DNA of 64,000 nucleotides. Origin: Paratinospora sagittata (Eukaryota; Streptophyta; Magnoliopsida; Ranunculales; Menispermaceae). Positions 1 through 12,800 of this stretch are shown here, one piece after another (within the stretch, counting starts at the first letter, position 1; every line of letters starts with the position of its first letter). The stretch lies in the NCBI GenBank assembly GCA_035771175.1, contig CM069607.1, positions 5,763,501 to 5,827,500 of the forward strand. Reading direction: 5' to 3'. The notes beneath the pieces were generated by a model. That model saw only the letters and a program-made list of their open reading frames with translations. It was not told where the DNA came from and made no database searches. Made by a program: the position numbers and the translations under genes.

Positions 1-183
1 TTAATGGATTTAGAGTTAGGTTCCATGCCAAGCAGGTCGCTACTTGTAGTGTTTATGGTACGTGAGGATAGGAAAATTTGTATACATCTCATGGGACAAG
101 TTGAGTGCTCTAAGATGCCTACAAACTCTTGGATAAAAAAAAAAAAGATTTAAGTATGAGAATTGGAGGTGCTTAGAGTTTTA

Positions 184-393
184 TGTTGGGAGATTTACGT
201 TTCCCTTATATGTGTGGGCAACATACTTAATACAATTATATTATTAGAGCTATTTAATTATAATGACTATAAACTTCTATCGGGTATGGGCTTAATGAGT
301 GGATACCCAATATTGTTTCATCTAGGGTTTAATGGGACCCTAGTGTAGTAATATATAAAGACATTAGAGGTTATGGTCCCCAATACGTCAAAT
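184..393 (+). repeat. Left terminal inverted repeat (LTR-like)
   Basis: Read on the plus strand this matches the reverse complement of 1542-1781 almost base for base, apart from scattered substitutions and one block of about 40 bases missing here. Similarity stops after the shared stretch ending CGTCAAAT. Confidence 0.8.
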
Positions 394-679
394 GTCATGG
401 TGGTGGACCGGGCGGCCGACAACCATCCCAACTTTCCCTCGGATACCCCTCGAGGGATTTGTATCTTCTCAAAAAAAAAAAAAAAACAGTTGAGTCTCTG
501 TCCAAAGACTAGATATTAATGTTGTGCTAGGTATCTTGAGATGGGGCCCACATTTTATTTATTTTTGATTATGTCATGTTTTCAGCTTTTATTATGACAT
601 GATTTTTTATTATGAGCATGTTCTTTTATTTTGTTCTCTATACAGTTTCTGCTACTGCTACAAATGTTTTTGCTCAAGT

Positions 680-1242
680 TAATGTTATCGCAATGCTGAA
701 TGGGACAAATTTCAAGATCTGGAAAGAGAACGCGAAAATGGTTCTCGGATGAATTGTTTTGGACCTTTCGCTAAGGATGGAACGACCCACTGCCATTACG
801 AAAAACCCTAATGAGGTTAAAATTGAGAAGTGAGATTGTTCTAATCGCATGGCTTTGATGATTATGGAACGCTCCATTCCGGAAGCGTTTAGGGGCTCAA
901 TTACAAAGAGAAAAAAATGGTAAGAAGTTCCTTGAGGAAATAGAACAATATTTTGCTAAAAATGAAAAGTCAGAAACAAGTAACCTTTTGGCTACTCTTG
1001 TTTCAATGAGGTATAAAGCAAAGGGGACCATAGGAGAGTACATTATGGAGATGTCAAATCTTGCTGGGAAACTCAAGGCACTAAAGTTAGAGCTATCTGA
1101 GGATTTGCTCGTGCACTTGGTTCTCATATCTCTTCCTGCACAATTCAGTCAATCTAAAGTGAGTTATAATACCCCAAGGGACAAATGGACTCTTAACGAG
1201 TTCATATCTCACTGTGTGCAGGAAGAAGAAAGAATTCAATGA
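680..1242 (+). pseudogene. Copia gag fragment (UBN2-like), decayed
   Basis: Conceptual translation shows the start of a plant Copia gag (NGTNF followed by W-K), then a region rich in charged helices with LLATLVSMRYK, EYIMEMSNLAGKLK and LPAQF, typical of the UBN2 gag domain. In-frame TGA codons near 750 and 830 break the N-terminal half. The last part (988-1242) is open for 84 codons and then stops before any zinc knuckle. No pol follows. This is a relic with no expected product. Confidence 0.7.
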
Positions 1243-1541
1243 GACAGGATTGAAAGTGCTCACTTAGCATCAACCTCTCATAATAAGAGAAAGAAGAGAG
1301 CGAAGGATACTGCAGATGGAACACTAGAATAACATTAACACAGTCCTAGGATCAAATCATGTCAGATTACCAAGGGTTAATATTGAGGAATAATTACCTG
1401 TATCCATGGCAACAACAATCAATACCTTAATGGAATAACAACGATGATTGATGAATAGGTTATTGTCTTCCTCAATCAAATCTCCTTAATCTGTAATGGG
1501 TTCTCTCTCTCTAGATGGGTCGATGAGAAAGCAATAGAATG

Positions 1542-1781
1542 ATTTGACGTATTGGGGACCATAACCTTTGATGTCTTAAAATATTACTCCACTAGGGTCC
1601 CATTAAATCCTAGGTGAAACAATATTGGGTATCCACTCATTACGCTCATACCTGGTAGAAGCCTACGGGCTTTCTTAAATAGATTACTTAACAAAAATTC
1701 ATTATAATTAAATACCTCTAATAATATAATTGTATTAAGTATGTTGCCCACACATATAAGGGAAACATAAATTTCCCAACA
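1542..1781 (-). repeat. Right terminal inverted repeat (LTR-like)
   Basis: This is the inverted partner of 184-393. Its outer end is CCCAACA followed by the TTTTA duplication. It has an extra block of about 40 bases relative to the left copy. Confidence 0.8.
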
Positions 1782-1786
1782 TTTTA

Positions 1787-2299
1787 TGCCATGAATGAGT
1801 ATTGTTAAATTGATAAAGCAAATATAAGACGGTCATAGCACCTTTCGCCTATTAATAGTAAAAGTATAGTGTATAAATGAATTAACTATGGGGAGATGAG
1901 GATGTTTAGGTAGATGAGTGGCAAGTCTTAAAAAACAAAATCCATTTGTGGGAGTTTTAATGTGGTACCAAGTGTTACTTGGGGAAGGTTAGTTCATATT
2001 ATTCAATCAATTTGCGACGTAGACCAATTATGTATCACCAATAACCAAGGATGAAAAATCCAAATTCGCCCTAACTTGTTCCTTTAAAATTTGAAATTGA
2101 TTTGGGAAAGTCCAACTTAACATGGAGAATCTTTGTAAAAATTTGGTATCGTAGAGAACTATAAAGAATTCTATTTAGATGTTGTAAAGATCTATGCTTC
2201 TTTTAGACATGCTAAAATAAATATAATTGTATTTAAAGCTCATTAAATCATGACATTGAATGGTTTAAAGTAAGATTAATATGTTCTCCCAATCTTGTC
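1787..2299. other. AT-rich spacer, no gene seen
   Basis: There is no coding signal or repeat end between the inverted-repeat element and the LINE. It is probably part of an ECR1 intron or upstream sequence. Confidence 0.5.
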
Positions 2300-5200
2300 A
2301 CAAAGGATTGGGAGAATATATTCCCCTTCTATAGACAAGAGGCTCTGCCTAGAAGCACCACGAACCACAAACCTATCCTTCTTGACACTACGGAAGTGAG
2401 ATGGGGCCCAACACCATTCCGTTTCGAGAATACTTGGCTTTCCCATAAGGATTTTAGGAAAAATCTTGGACTTTGGTGGCCTTCTTCTAATACATACGGA
2501 AGAGACGGACACAAGTTCGTGATCAAACTCAAAAAAATAGAAGAATTACTTGAGGAATGGGATAAGGAGACTTTTGGCCTTACAAAAAGGAAGAAGACGG
2601 AACTTGAAGAAATGATTGGAGACCTTGATAAAATTGAAGAGGGTGACCAATGGACTTAGGAAATGGGGACCTTCAGAAGGACTTATAAGGCATAATTGGC
2701 TGAATTATGTTTGAGGGAAGATAGAATGGCTCTACAAAAGGCGAAGATCAAATGGCTACAGGAAGGCGATGTCAATTCTAAATTCTTCCATGGGCTACTA
2801 AATGGAAGACAAAACAGAAACGTAATCTCGAAAATCGAACTAGAAGATGGGCGTCTTGTGGAGAATGAGCAAGAGGTTGTTGATGAAGTTGTCAAGTACT
2901 TCAAGAATATCTACTCATCCGAGAAGAAAGAATCTTGGGAGATTGAGGGCCTTGAGTGGGATGGTTTGCTTGCAGATGAGTGTAGATGGTTAGAACGTCC
3001 ATTTGATGTTGATGAAGTCAAGGGGGCAGTGTTTAGTTGTGATGGGAATAAGGCTCCTGGCCCGGATGGGTTTTCTATGGCATTCTTTCAGAAATCATGG
3101 GACTTGGTAAAGGATGAACTAATGAAAGTGTTTGAGGAATTCTACCTGAACGGTGTAATCAACATCCAAACTAACGAGACATATGTTTGCCTTGTCCCCA
3201 AGAAATCTAATTCTTGGAGTCTTAAGGACTTTTGTCCTATCAGCCTAATCACTAGTCTGTATAAGATCATATCCAAGGCCTTGGCTCTGCGTCTGCGAGC
3301 TGTTCTTCACAAGACTATTGAGCCATACCAGTCCGCGTTCATTGAGGGAAGGCATATTCTTGATGCAGTTTTAATTGCTAATGTAGCGGTGGAAGACTAT
3401 AGATCAAGAAAACAAAAAGGGGTGGTTCTTAAAGTGGATTTTGCCAAGGCCTATGATTTAGTGGATTGGGGTTTCATGACATTTGTGATGAAGATGAAAG
3501 GCTTCGAAAGCAGATGGCTATCATGGATGTATTTCCTCTGTGCCCTACTCAATTGTGATCAATGGTAGGCTGAGGGGAAAGTTCAATGCAGAAAAGGGGC
3601 TTAGGCAGGGGGACCCATGGTCTCCCTTCCTGTTTACTATTGTTGTTGATGGCCTAAGCAGATTGATGTCTCGCCGGAGATGATACTCGTTGGTTCATGG
3701 CTTTGTGGTGGGAAAGGAGAAGATCGAAATTTCTCACTTGCAATACGCGGATGATACACTGTTCCTTTTGAGGGGGGGGGGAATGAAAATGTACTCAATG
3801 CTCTCAGGGTCCTTCAATGCTTTAGTGAAATATCATGTTTAAAGGTAAATCTTTCAAAAAGCCAAATGGTGGGGATTCACATGAGCGAGAATTCCTTATC
3901 CCATCTTGCAAATAAGGTGGGCTGCTCAGTTGGCATGTGGCTTATGAATTACCTTGGTCTTCCCCTTGGAGGCCTATCCATTATCCAAAGTATTCTGGGA
4001 ACTAGTCGTGGCAAAAATATCTAAAAAATTGGATGGATGGATGGAGGGAGGAGGGCTTTCCTTTCCAAGGGTGGCCGGCTTGCATTAGTGCATTCTGTCT
4101 TGATGGCTCTGCCCTCATATTATATGTCCATATTTAAGATCCCATCATCAGTGGTAGATTGGATTGAGAAAAAAATCAAAAACTTCTTCAGGGGGGGAAA
4201 GCAAAATAGAAGTGTTTCCAAATTGATAAAATGGGAAGTAGTTCAAAGACCAATGGAGAAGGGTGGGCTGGGTATAGGAAACATATCCCTTCGAAATGTT
4301 GTTTTATGCAGTAAATGGATTTGGAGGTTTACCAGGGATCCATTATCTTTATGGGCTCGAGTGGTTGCTAGTAGACATGGAAGGATCAACTTCGATGGTT
4401 CGAGGAAAAGGGGGATTTCCACATACAAATGTTCGTGGAAGTTCATTTCCTCATTAATATCGCAGTTTACATCACATTCGACTTTCAGTGTTGGGAATGG
4501 ACAGACGTTCAGATTTTGGGAGGACAAGTGGTTGAGCAACTCCACACTGGCTAATAGGTTCCCCCATCTTTATCGATTATCCACCCTCCACAATATGGTG
4601 CTTGGAACCTCATCACCCATACCTTCACACTATGGCGCTTGGAACCTCCACTTCCCTAGAGCTTTAACAGGCCGAGAGTTTGTAGAAATAGGATCTCTCC
4701 TTCAATTACTCCAAACTGTTTCAATATCCCCAGAACATGATTGGCTTATTTGGCTCCTTGACTCATCTAAGTCATATTCTTGCAAGTCTTATTTTTCATG
4801 TCTCATTGACTCACCTCAAATCCCATTTTTTCCCTGCTCTAACCACATTTGGCAGGCACGTCCCATTCAAGGTAAGAATATTTGGGTGGACTTTGGCCCA
4901 TAGACATATTAATACTGTTGACATGTTGCAACGCAGGCTTCCCACTACTTGTTTATTACCTAACTGCTGCGTGCTTTGTAAACAGGATGGAGAGAGCATT
5001 GATCATATTTTCCTTCATTGTACTTATTCAAAATCACTATGGGGGAAATAGTTTAACTTTTCTAGTACCAAGTTTCTAGTTCCTCAACAAATAGAGGAGG
5101 CTTTGACTTTATGTCACATTCCTTCCCTATCGGCTGAGGAAAAAGGATTAGGTTTGATTGTCTTTTATGCGACCCTATGTCTGATTTGGATAGAGCGAAA

Positions 5201-5545
5201 TAATAGGATATTTTACAACTTGGTTAAGTTAGAGTCACAACTATGGGAAGAAATTAAACTTAGGGCTAACACATGGGTTTATGCTTCTTCTAGGGCTAAG
5301 GGATTATCAATTACAGATTGGGTACTGAATTGGGGCAATTGTATGTATGTGGGTAGGGACTATCTTCATTAAAGGGGATGAGGAGTTATGGATGGATAGA
5401 CGATATTTTTGTTTTTAGAACTATGCAGAAGCAGGGCCTATACTTTTCATCTCTGGTGAAAAGGATTGTATATTGATTTCTTACAAGATTCAATACAAAG
5501 TTTCATTTGTTTCCTCTCAAAAAAAATAAAATAAATAAGAAACTA
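2300..5545 (+). mobile_element. L1-type LINE, 5'-truncated and decayed
   Basis: Coding remnants run in order. The C-terminal end of the endonuclease, with a degenerate (S)xH-P-ILLD motif, lies at about 2335-2420. The reverse transcriptase spans about 2700-3900, with NKAPGPDGF, a GLRQGDPWSPFLF block near 3597-3635 and the catalytic YADD at 3744-3755. The C-terminal zf-RVT domain (IWQ...CVLC...DHIFLHC) lies at about 4700-5050. The frame is broken at about 2657, 3568, the G-run near 3774, and around 4900-5050. The 3' end is an A-rich tail near 5520-5540. The N-terminal endonuclease and ORF1 are absent, so the copy is dead. I could not fix its target duplication. Confidence 0.88.
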
Positions 5546-5890
5546 GGAATAACAAGCTATTTTATGACTTTTATGCTTAACATAGATAGGAGATATATGG
5601 ACTGATTATTAATTAAACATTTTTTTTATAAATTACATGTTCATTTTTGCTTTGAATTAGATTTTTGTATACCATATTTTGTTTCTTCCCTTATTATTTA
5701 TATCCCTTACATATGAATTGTGCTTCAATCTAATATAGTCTTATTCTTTATAAATATATTCTAACAAAACTTGAAGTTTGCATTATTTTGTTTCATAATT
5801 TTTTTTTTTTTTTTTTTGAATACTTTGTGTTTGATCTACGGTAAATTTGATAATGGTAGAGGGAGAAGAAGACCTTAATTAACATGGATG

Positions 5891-5968
5891 TTAATGTCTA
5901 TATTTGCTTGATGTACATAGTTGGACCTCTACTTATTAGCTATAATTTTTAGGTCAAGCGGTTTCTGA
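5891..5968 (+). repeat. Direct repeat, copy A
   Basis: It contains GTCTATATTTGCTTGATG and TACATAGTTGG, and is repeated with modest divergence at 6121-6198. This may be a remnant of a small LTR-type element. No coding sequence lies between the copies. Confidence 0.5.
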
Positions 5969-6120
5969 TATAACATTAAAGCAATTTTATTCTGGAGGTC
6001 TCGTATTTCAACCTCCATCTAAGCGTATTTGCTTGTTTATCTCATTGATAAATCATGCCTTTCCTTCCCATTATAAAAGCTAGTCCACGTCAGTACCATC
6101 ATGCACGTGAGGGGGGAGTA

Positions 6121-6198
6121 TTGATGTCTATATTCGCTTGATATACATAGTTGGGTCTCTACTAATCAGCTATAGCTTTAGGTTCAATGGTTTCTAAC
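6121..6198 (+). repeat. Direct repeat, copy B
   Basis: This is the partner of 5891-5968. It is preceded by the purine-rich run GTGAGGGGGGAGTA, which resembles a polypurine tract ahead of a 3' LTR. Confidence 0.5.
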
Positions 6199-6856
6199 AA
6201 TGGACGAAGATAGTTAAGAAAGATATAATTACTTGTAATCTATAAGTATTGACTTCGCCCTTGATAAAGTAGGGTGGAGGAAGCAAATTCATGTAGCTAA
6301 TCCCATGTAGTTTGGAAAAGGATTTGTTCAGTTGAGTAAGATTTTAATACATTGTGTTTGAAAATTGAAAAATGCTACATGATTTTTTTTGAGTTTACAA
6401 ATCGTTTTGGTATTTTACCTAACCTCAATGGGTTTTTTGTAATAATTTGATTACATTTAATTCACAATTCAATTATTGTTTGGAGGATTTTGTACTAGTT
6501 CCATTCCATGATTATATGTCATCCGACATTTAAAAACCTGTTAATGACATATGCAAAGTAGTCAAGGTGAACTCAAGCGTGCTTTGAGGCACGACACACA
6601 TGTTATGCCTTAATAATAAAAAGGCAGGGCACTAATCTTTTCTTCTTTTGTTATAGTCTTTGTTATCCTCTTCTGTTTTAATTAGACATGCTGTGGAATA
6701 TGATAGTGATTACCAATTTTTTCTTGCTTTAAACTGAATATCCTTTTTTATCCTTTTAGGCTAATGCCTTTTCACCAGTAATGTTGTTCTGCATGTTTGT
6801 TTTTCAGTAGGTACTGCCAAAGAACGAATCTTAAAATATAGATGTTTCTATTGTAG

Positions 6857-9800
6857 GCTTCAAGATGTGGGGAAGCCAAAGGCTGAGGTTGCAGCACAGC
6901 GCGTCATGGAAAGAGTTAGTGGGGTTAACATTAAACCACATTTTTGTCGAATTGAAGATAAAGATCTTGAGTTTTATAGTAACTTTAGTATTATTGCTCT
7001 TGGTCTGGATTCCGTTGAGGCTCGAAGCTATATAAATGCTGTGGCCTGTAGTTTTCTTGGTTTGTCTTTTCTTCCCCTTTTCTACTTGGTTATCTAAGAA
7101 GGCTGTTTTCATTTTCATTGGCAAACAAAAGTTGTCTTCCTATTATTCTTCTCTCTTGACTATGCTTCCATGCTTTGGACACACAAAAACACACACACAT
7201 GCTAAGACACATATATATTCTTTCTATTTAAATGCCTTTGGCTTTTTTTTTTTTTTAATAATCACTTGGAAGATGTGTTTCAACTGTGATAGTGTGATCT
7301 GCTCTGGTTGTGTTGATATAGCATCTAGTTTACGCCTATCTAAGTCATTGCTGATATTTATTTAAAAATTGTTGTGAATTGTAAACTTGATTCAACATCA
7401 AGGGACTGTATGTATTGCTTAGTCTAAACTTCTATTTATACTATATTGCACTTCTGCTATTACTCTTGAGGAAACTTATTTGACATTACTATAGCAAGGA
7501 AAATGCAGAAAAAGCACAAAAGCCAATAGAGCATCTACAGAACTTTTTTTTTTTTTAGCAGAAACAAGTATTGTATGTATTAAAAATTAACACAAAAATA
7601 TGAGTACAACCATAGGGAGCACAAGAAGAGCGCCCAAAGCCAAAATAACACTCAGGAACTCAAATACCCGTGATATGCATCCATGCACCCAAATTACAAA
7701 TGAAAAAGACAACTTCCCCAATCCAAAAATCCAATCCGAAAGAGATGGGCCATTCACCAACGCGGCCGTGTGAACCCACCAACTGGCGACGAACCTAGTA
7801 TCTTCCCACAATTTGGTAGCATCCCTACATCTAACATTAAAGATTCTATTGTTCCTTTCTAGCCAAATATGCCATAGTGTCACAAAGGATGCCATAAGTG
7901 CCACCTCTCTAGCCAAAGATGAAGTGATTGAGATATGGGATAGGGACATGCACTCATCAAGACAAGATGGAGGCCTCCTCCCGAGAAGCAACACCATTTC
8001 TCCCATAAGCCTCTAGCCACTGAACAATGCAAGAACAAATGATCTGGGTTTTCTTCAGCCTGAAAGCATAGAACACAGCACTGTGGAGATAGAACCATAT
8101 TAGGAAGACGCCTTTGGAGTAAGTCCATGGTGTTGATCTTCCTATGAGCCAGACCAAACACTTTAACTTTAGATGAAATATGTGTTCTCCAAATGACTGC
8201 CGCTAAGGGGAAAGGTGGCACGACGTGATTAGAAGAGGATTGTGAGGCCCCAACTAATGATTTACAAGAATACTCCCCTTTTGGCTCGAGAGCCCATTTA
8301 AATTGATCCGGGTTATGTGAAATGGTTATGTGGTCTAAGGTATTTTTAAGGTTAGCTATTTCCCCTTGTTCTCTTAAAGTTAAAGCTCTAGGAAAGTGTA
8401 GGTTCCAAGACAAGGCATTGTTTGAATCGATAGGGCTTGGGTTGATAAATTTTGCAATAGGCTGGTTGTGCATAGTTGATAATCTATATAAGGTTGGACA
8501 AGTTCTTGCCAAGGGACAATCCCCAATCCATCTATCCTCCCAGAAACGAAAGGTTTCCCCATCACCAAGCGAAGGGCGAATGTGTGCATCAACAGTTGCT
8601 GATAAGGATTTGATGAATTTCCATGGCCCTCTAGACGTAAATCTTCCCCCATACCTCACCCCAACACCCTGGCCCGAAGCATCTACAAAACTTATGACAC
8701 TACCTTGACCAAGACATTGCAATCTGTGAATGTAACTACCTCTGCTATGTGAATTGTTTAACTGCATCACGAGTTATATTTGTCTACTCACTTCTATTGA
8801 GTAGAGTAGCAAGAAATATTTTAGAATTAGAAATACAATGGTGCAATGGGAAAGGAGAACTCTAATGTAGAGGCATGTGGTATATTAATCATGATGATGA
8901 GGTTACAATGGGTTTATATTGGTTTCTAAGTATCAAGTTATGAGGAGAGATACCCTGAGTACTTTACCCGAAGTTATTTTAGAGATCTTGGGAAGTAGGT
9001 AATCATTGTTGAAGAGCTTCAATGGCTGAAGGGTGTGTTGCTATGTGAATGAAGAAAAGGGTGAAGTTAATGCATGTTTCTTTGACTTTCACAGAAGTTT
9101 TTCTTAGCTAAAGAAGCAAAAAAGCTTTTATTTTTGCCTTATTGGAACGATAAACTTTTTTTGGACCAAGACATCAAATGTGTTGGCTTTCCTACACCCA
9201 ATGCTGCGTTACCCGTACCCTTTACTTTAGCCTGAAGCACCCATGTTCGACACTTTATGAGATGACATAACATGGGTATGGGATATGTGTTCGACACTTT
9301 AGATTTTGGAATATTACTCTGTGAATTCTCTAATGGAAAGAAGAGAAAGCGTAAAAGAAGAAAATGACTAATAGATAAGAATTTACTTAAGTGAGGGAAC
9401 AAAAAGGACGATAAACGAGTGAAAAGAAGAAAAACAAAGGGAAAGAACATCATATAATATAGGCTTCATAGTGAAGTAGTGAACATAACGTTGTCCAAGT
9501 ATCCCTGAATTTGAAACTGAACAAGCCAAACCTCTAGATATGTATCTGTATCTGACACCCATACTCTAGTCTAGGTAACATAGATCTAGTGGTATTAAGG
9601 CATCTACCTTGTTCAGTTGAGGTGATGTCTAGGCAATAAAAATTAAATAACCTCTTAATACAAACATATATCATACGAAAGGTTGTTTGAATTTTATGAA
9701 CAGTAAATATCTAAAAAAGCCAAACCTTCTCAAAAGATTTCTCATTATTTGCTTGTTGAATTTTTTTTTTTTAAAAAAAAAGAAATTTATAGATTTTAAG

Positions 9801-12800
9801 GCTAAAAATTATATTTCTAGTTTTGAGGTATCTATTTGTAAGAAAGGTATAGAGGGTCAAATGGAATTAAAAGTCGAGATGTCTTGTTTTCTTAATACTA
9901 TTTAAAATGTTTTGCAAATTATAATGAAGAGTTGGTGCCTTGACAACCCTGCCTGACAAACTTCCCAATGCCGATTGTCAAAATCAAATTTGCTGATTCA
10001 ACTTGAGGTTTTCATGTGGTTATTTATTAAGTTGGTCTACTTATATAATAAATATACCGTATACTAACCTAGTTGCTATTGAGCCACTGACTTTTAGCTG
10101 GTTTGGCAACTGTTTTAGAAAGTGTTAAGTTAAATTCGTTGTGTAATTTCTTGTATGGAATTTGAAAAGAACTTTTTTCATATCTTTTTGTTCTTACCTC
10201 TCCTTTTCTAGGTCAACAAGCTCTTAATGGTTGAAGGTTGAAGTTGGGTTTAGAAGCCAGGTCTCTGGTACTATGTCCCAGTCTTTTTATTGTAAAGATT
10301 AAATCAAGTCAATATTGGAAAGAAGAGTGACCTCAGCATTTGCACGTCGACTAGGGGTAAAAGATTTAAGAGATGTGCTCTAAATAGTGCACCTTGGTTA
10401 AATGGGGAATGAATGCTTCTCTGCTGTCTTTTTGGAATTTCTTTGTTTGTCAAGTCTGTCCGTCTGAGAACTTGATACTTCTGTCCCTTGTCACCATCCT
10501 GAAGCTCTGTGTCCTTTTTTATTAACCTGAAATAAGTCCTTCCCAAATGGTGTTATAGTAAGAACACCACTATCATAACTGTTGCATGTCAACTCTTCTA
10601 TTCCATTCTTTTGTTTTTGTTTTTTGCTTCCCTTTTTTTTTTTTTTTTTGTGTGTATTTAAAACATGCCATTGATGCTGTAGATAATGTTGCCTATTTTT
10701 TATGTTTGCAATTGTTGATGATACATATTCTTTGTTCTCTGGGTGTGTTTAATAGTTTTTGGTGTTACAGTGACTAGGTTTCTATCTTTCTCCTGAGTTG
10801 ATATAGTATCTCTTTGTTTTTTGGGAAATCTAGAGTATGATTCTGAAGATAACCCTTGTCAAGAAACAATGAAACCTATGGTTGATGGTGGAACTGAAGG
10901 TTTCAAGGGACATGCAAGGGTCATATTGCCAGGGACGACACCATGCTTCGAATGTACCATCTGGTTATTTCCCCCTCAAGTAAAATTTCCATTGTGTACC
11001 CTGGCAGAAACTCCTAGAACTGCTGCCCATTGTATTGAATATGCTCATTTAATTAAATGGGATGAGGTAATGGACAAGCCTTGTCTCTGTTTTTCTTTAT
11101 TTTCTTGATCTGCTCTTGTAGTTGTTACAATTCCATCCTGTAACATGTACAGGTGCATAGTGGAAAAACTTTTGATGCAGATGATCCAGAACACATGCAG
11201 TGGGTTTACTCAGAGGTTATCATATTCTGGTTTATCTTATGCTGCTTGCCATTTCGTCCTTCCAACTTACACCATGGAAATGTCCATTGCAGGCTGTAAA
11301 GAGAGCAGAGTTGTTTGGCATCCCTGGAGTTACCTACTCTCTCACTCAGGTAATTTATTTCTCATTGAAGTAGGTATTGTTTCATCTGAAAATTTTCTGA
11401 CTGCTTGCATTTGTTTGGTTTCTCTCTAAGCACTCATTGACTGGATTTCTGAATTTAGCTGGCAAGAAAGTTAATACACAATGATCATGTTTCATTAGTT
11501 GGACTAACGCCAAAAATTGCAATATTTGGAATCTTCAAAGAAATCTTTGAAGACTAGCTTCTGCCATATAACTGCCTTCCCATTTGCATTTCAGAACATT
11601 CCTTTGTCACATGGGCTCGGCGATCAATATTGTGCGACTCCAAAGTTGCAACTTTATGGTATTTTGGGGTCTTCAATCTTTCATGTCTCAGATAATTAGG
11701 GTTTTCTCTGCTTCTTCACAGGGTGTTGTGAAAAACATTATTCCAGCTATTGCGTCCACAAATGCCATAATATCAGCTGCATGTGCACTTGAAGCATTGA
11801 AGATTGCTACAGCATGCAGCAAGACAATGGGCAATTATCTGACGTATGGTCTATCTTCTATCTGTTTCTATTGTCAATTGAACTCCTGTGATTGGTATGG
11901 TAGAGATCCCTGCTAGAATCAAGGGTTTTAACTCATGAGGTATGATTTGGGCAGTTTGCTTGCATGAGGCAAGATGTAAGCCTTGATTTATTATTTTCTT
12001 TAAAATAAATAACAAATTGTAAAAAAGAAAACACAAAAACTCTAAAAAAATACAACATAAATAATAAATGAAGAAATACTGAAAAGGAGTGTAATATAAA
12101 GTATTTAGAGACCTGTGCGTGTCGAGAATTTGAGTGATTTGTCTTAATATATTAATTATCTTAATTATTATAAACAATATTAAAAAATGAGCACATCAAA
12201 AATCAGGATTTCCAAATTTTAAGTTTTTTTTTTGTTTTGTTTTTGAAATGAAATGTAAAAATTTGTAAATTTTAAGTTTTTAACGGTTAAAGAAAAGCAA
12301 TTAGAAAGTACATATAATGCAAAAATTTCAGGTCTTCCACTTTTTGCCATTTGTTTCAACAATGTAACAAGATTAATGCAATTTGTAATTAGAATCATTG
12401 GTCAAAAGCTTTTTAAATTGTTAAGTTCTTATCTCTATTAATTAACTTAAAAATATATCACTTGTAGGAGGCCTTTCTAGAACTTGAAGTGCCAAGGATA
12501 TTTTTTTTATTTTACCCTTTAAGGGAAAAAAACATCAAGTTCTACCCGATGACAAAAAATTCATCCTTAAAAGCTTAAAGAATTGGTCTTAATTGTTTAA
12601 AAATTATAAACATAAAGTTATATTCAACTCAGCTCCACTTAAATAAATCTTTTCCTAATTACATGGGGTTGGTTGCATGAATCCACTTCCTCTGCTTTGC
12701 TTTAATTAAGACTAAGTTGACATTTAAATTACAAATAGTTTTATCTTTCTTAATTGTTTCTATCCATTTTATTTTAGGTCTGCCGTTACCTCTATCATTA

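Larger units (their letters stand above)
184..1781 (+). mobile_element. Copia-derived element with inverted terminal repeats
   Basis: The element begins TGTTGGG and ends CCCAACA, with the 5-bp direct repeat TTTTA immediately outside both ends (179-183 and 1782-1786), as expected for integrase-mediated insertion. Its ends are long inverted copies of each other (184-393 and 1542-1781) instead of the direct copies of a normal LTR element. The interior holds a decayed Copia gag (about 680-1242). No protease, integrase, RT or RNase H is present, so it is non-autonomous. The right inverted repeat has about 40 extra bases. The right-hand LTR may extend inward to about 1335, beyond the matching part. 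It lies upstream of the visible ECR1 exons and may sit in an ECR1 intron. Confidence 0.75.
5546..6856 (+). other. Presumed ECR1 intron sequence upstream of first visible exon
   Basis: This is AT-rich and non-coding. It contains a poly-T run near 5800 and a pair of direct repeats at 5891-5968 and 6121-6198. A splice acceptor at its end (AG at 6855-6856) opens the first recognisable ECR1 exon. I searched for the missing N-terminal ECR1 exon (GxGGLG nucleotide-binding loop) and did not see it here. Confidence 0.5.

Noticed and set aside
8678..8693. The AGCATCTACAAAACTT match as coding part of the LINE
   Set aside because: It can be read as codons of the same frame, but its near-identity to 7530-7545 at the poly-A side fits a target duplication better.
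7880..8770. A 296-codon minus-strand reading frame as a host gene
   Set aside because: It is LINE zf-RVT sequence; its first 30 or so codons are ECR1 intron read through beyond the target duplication.
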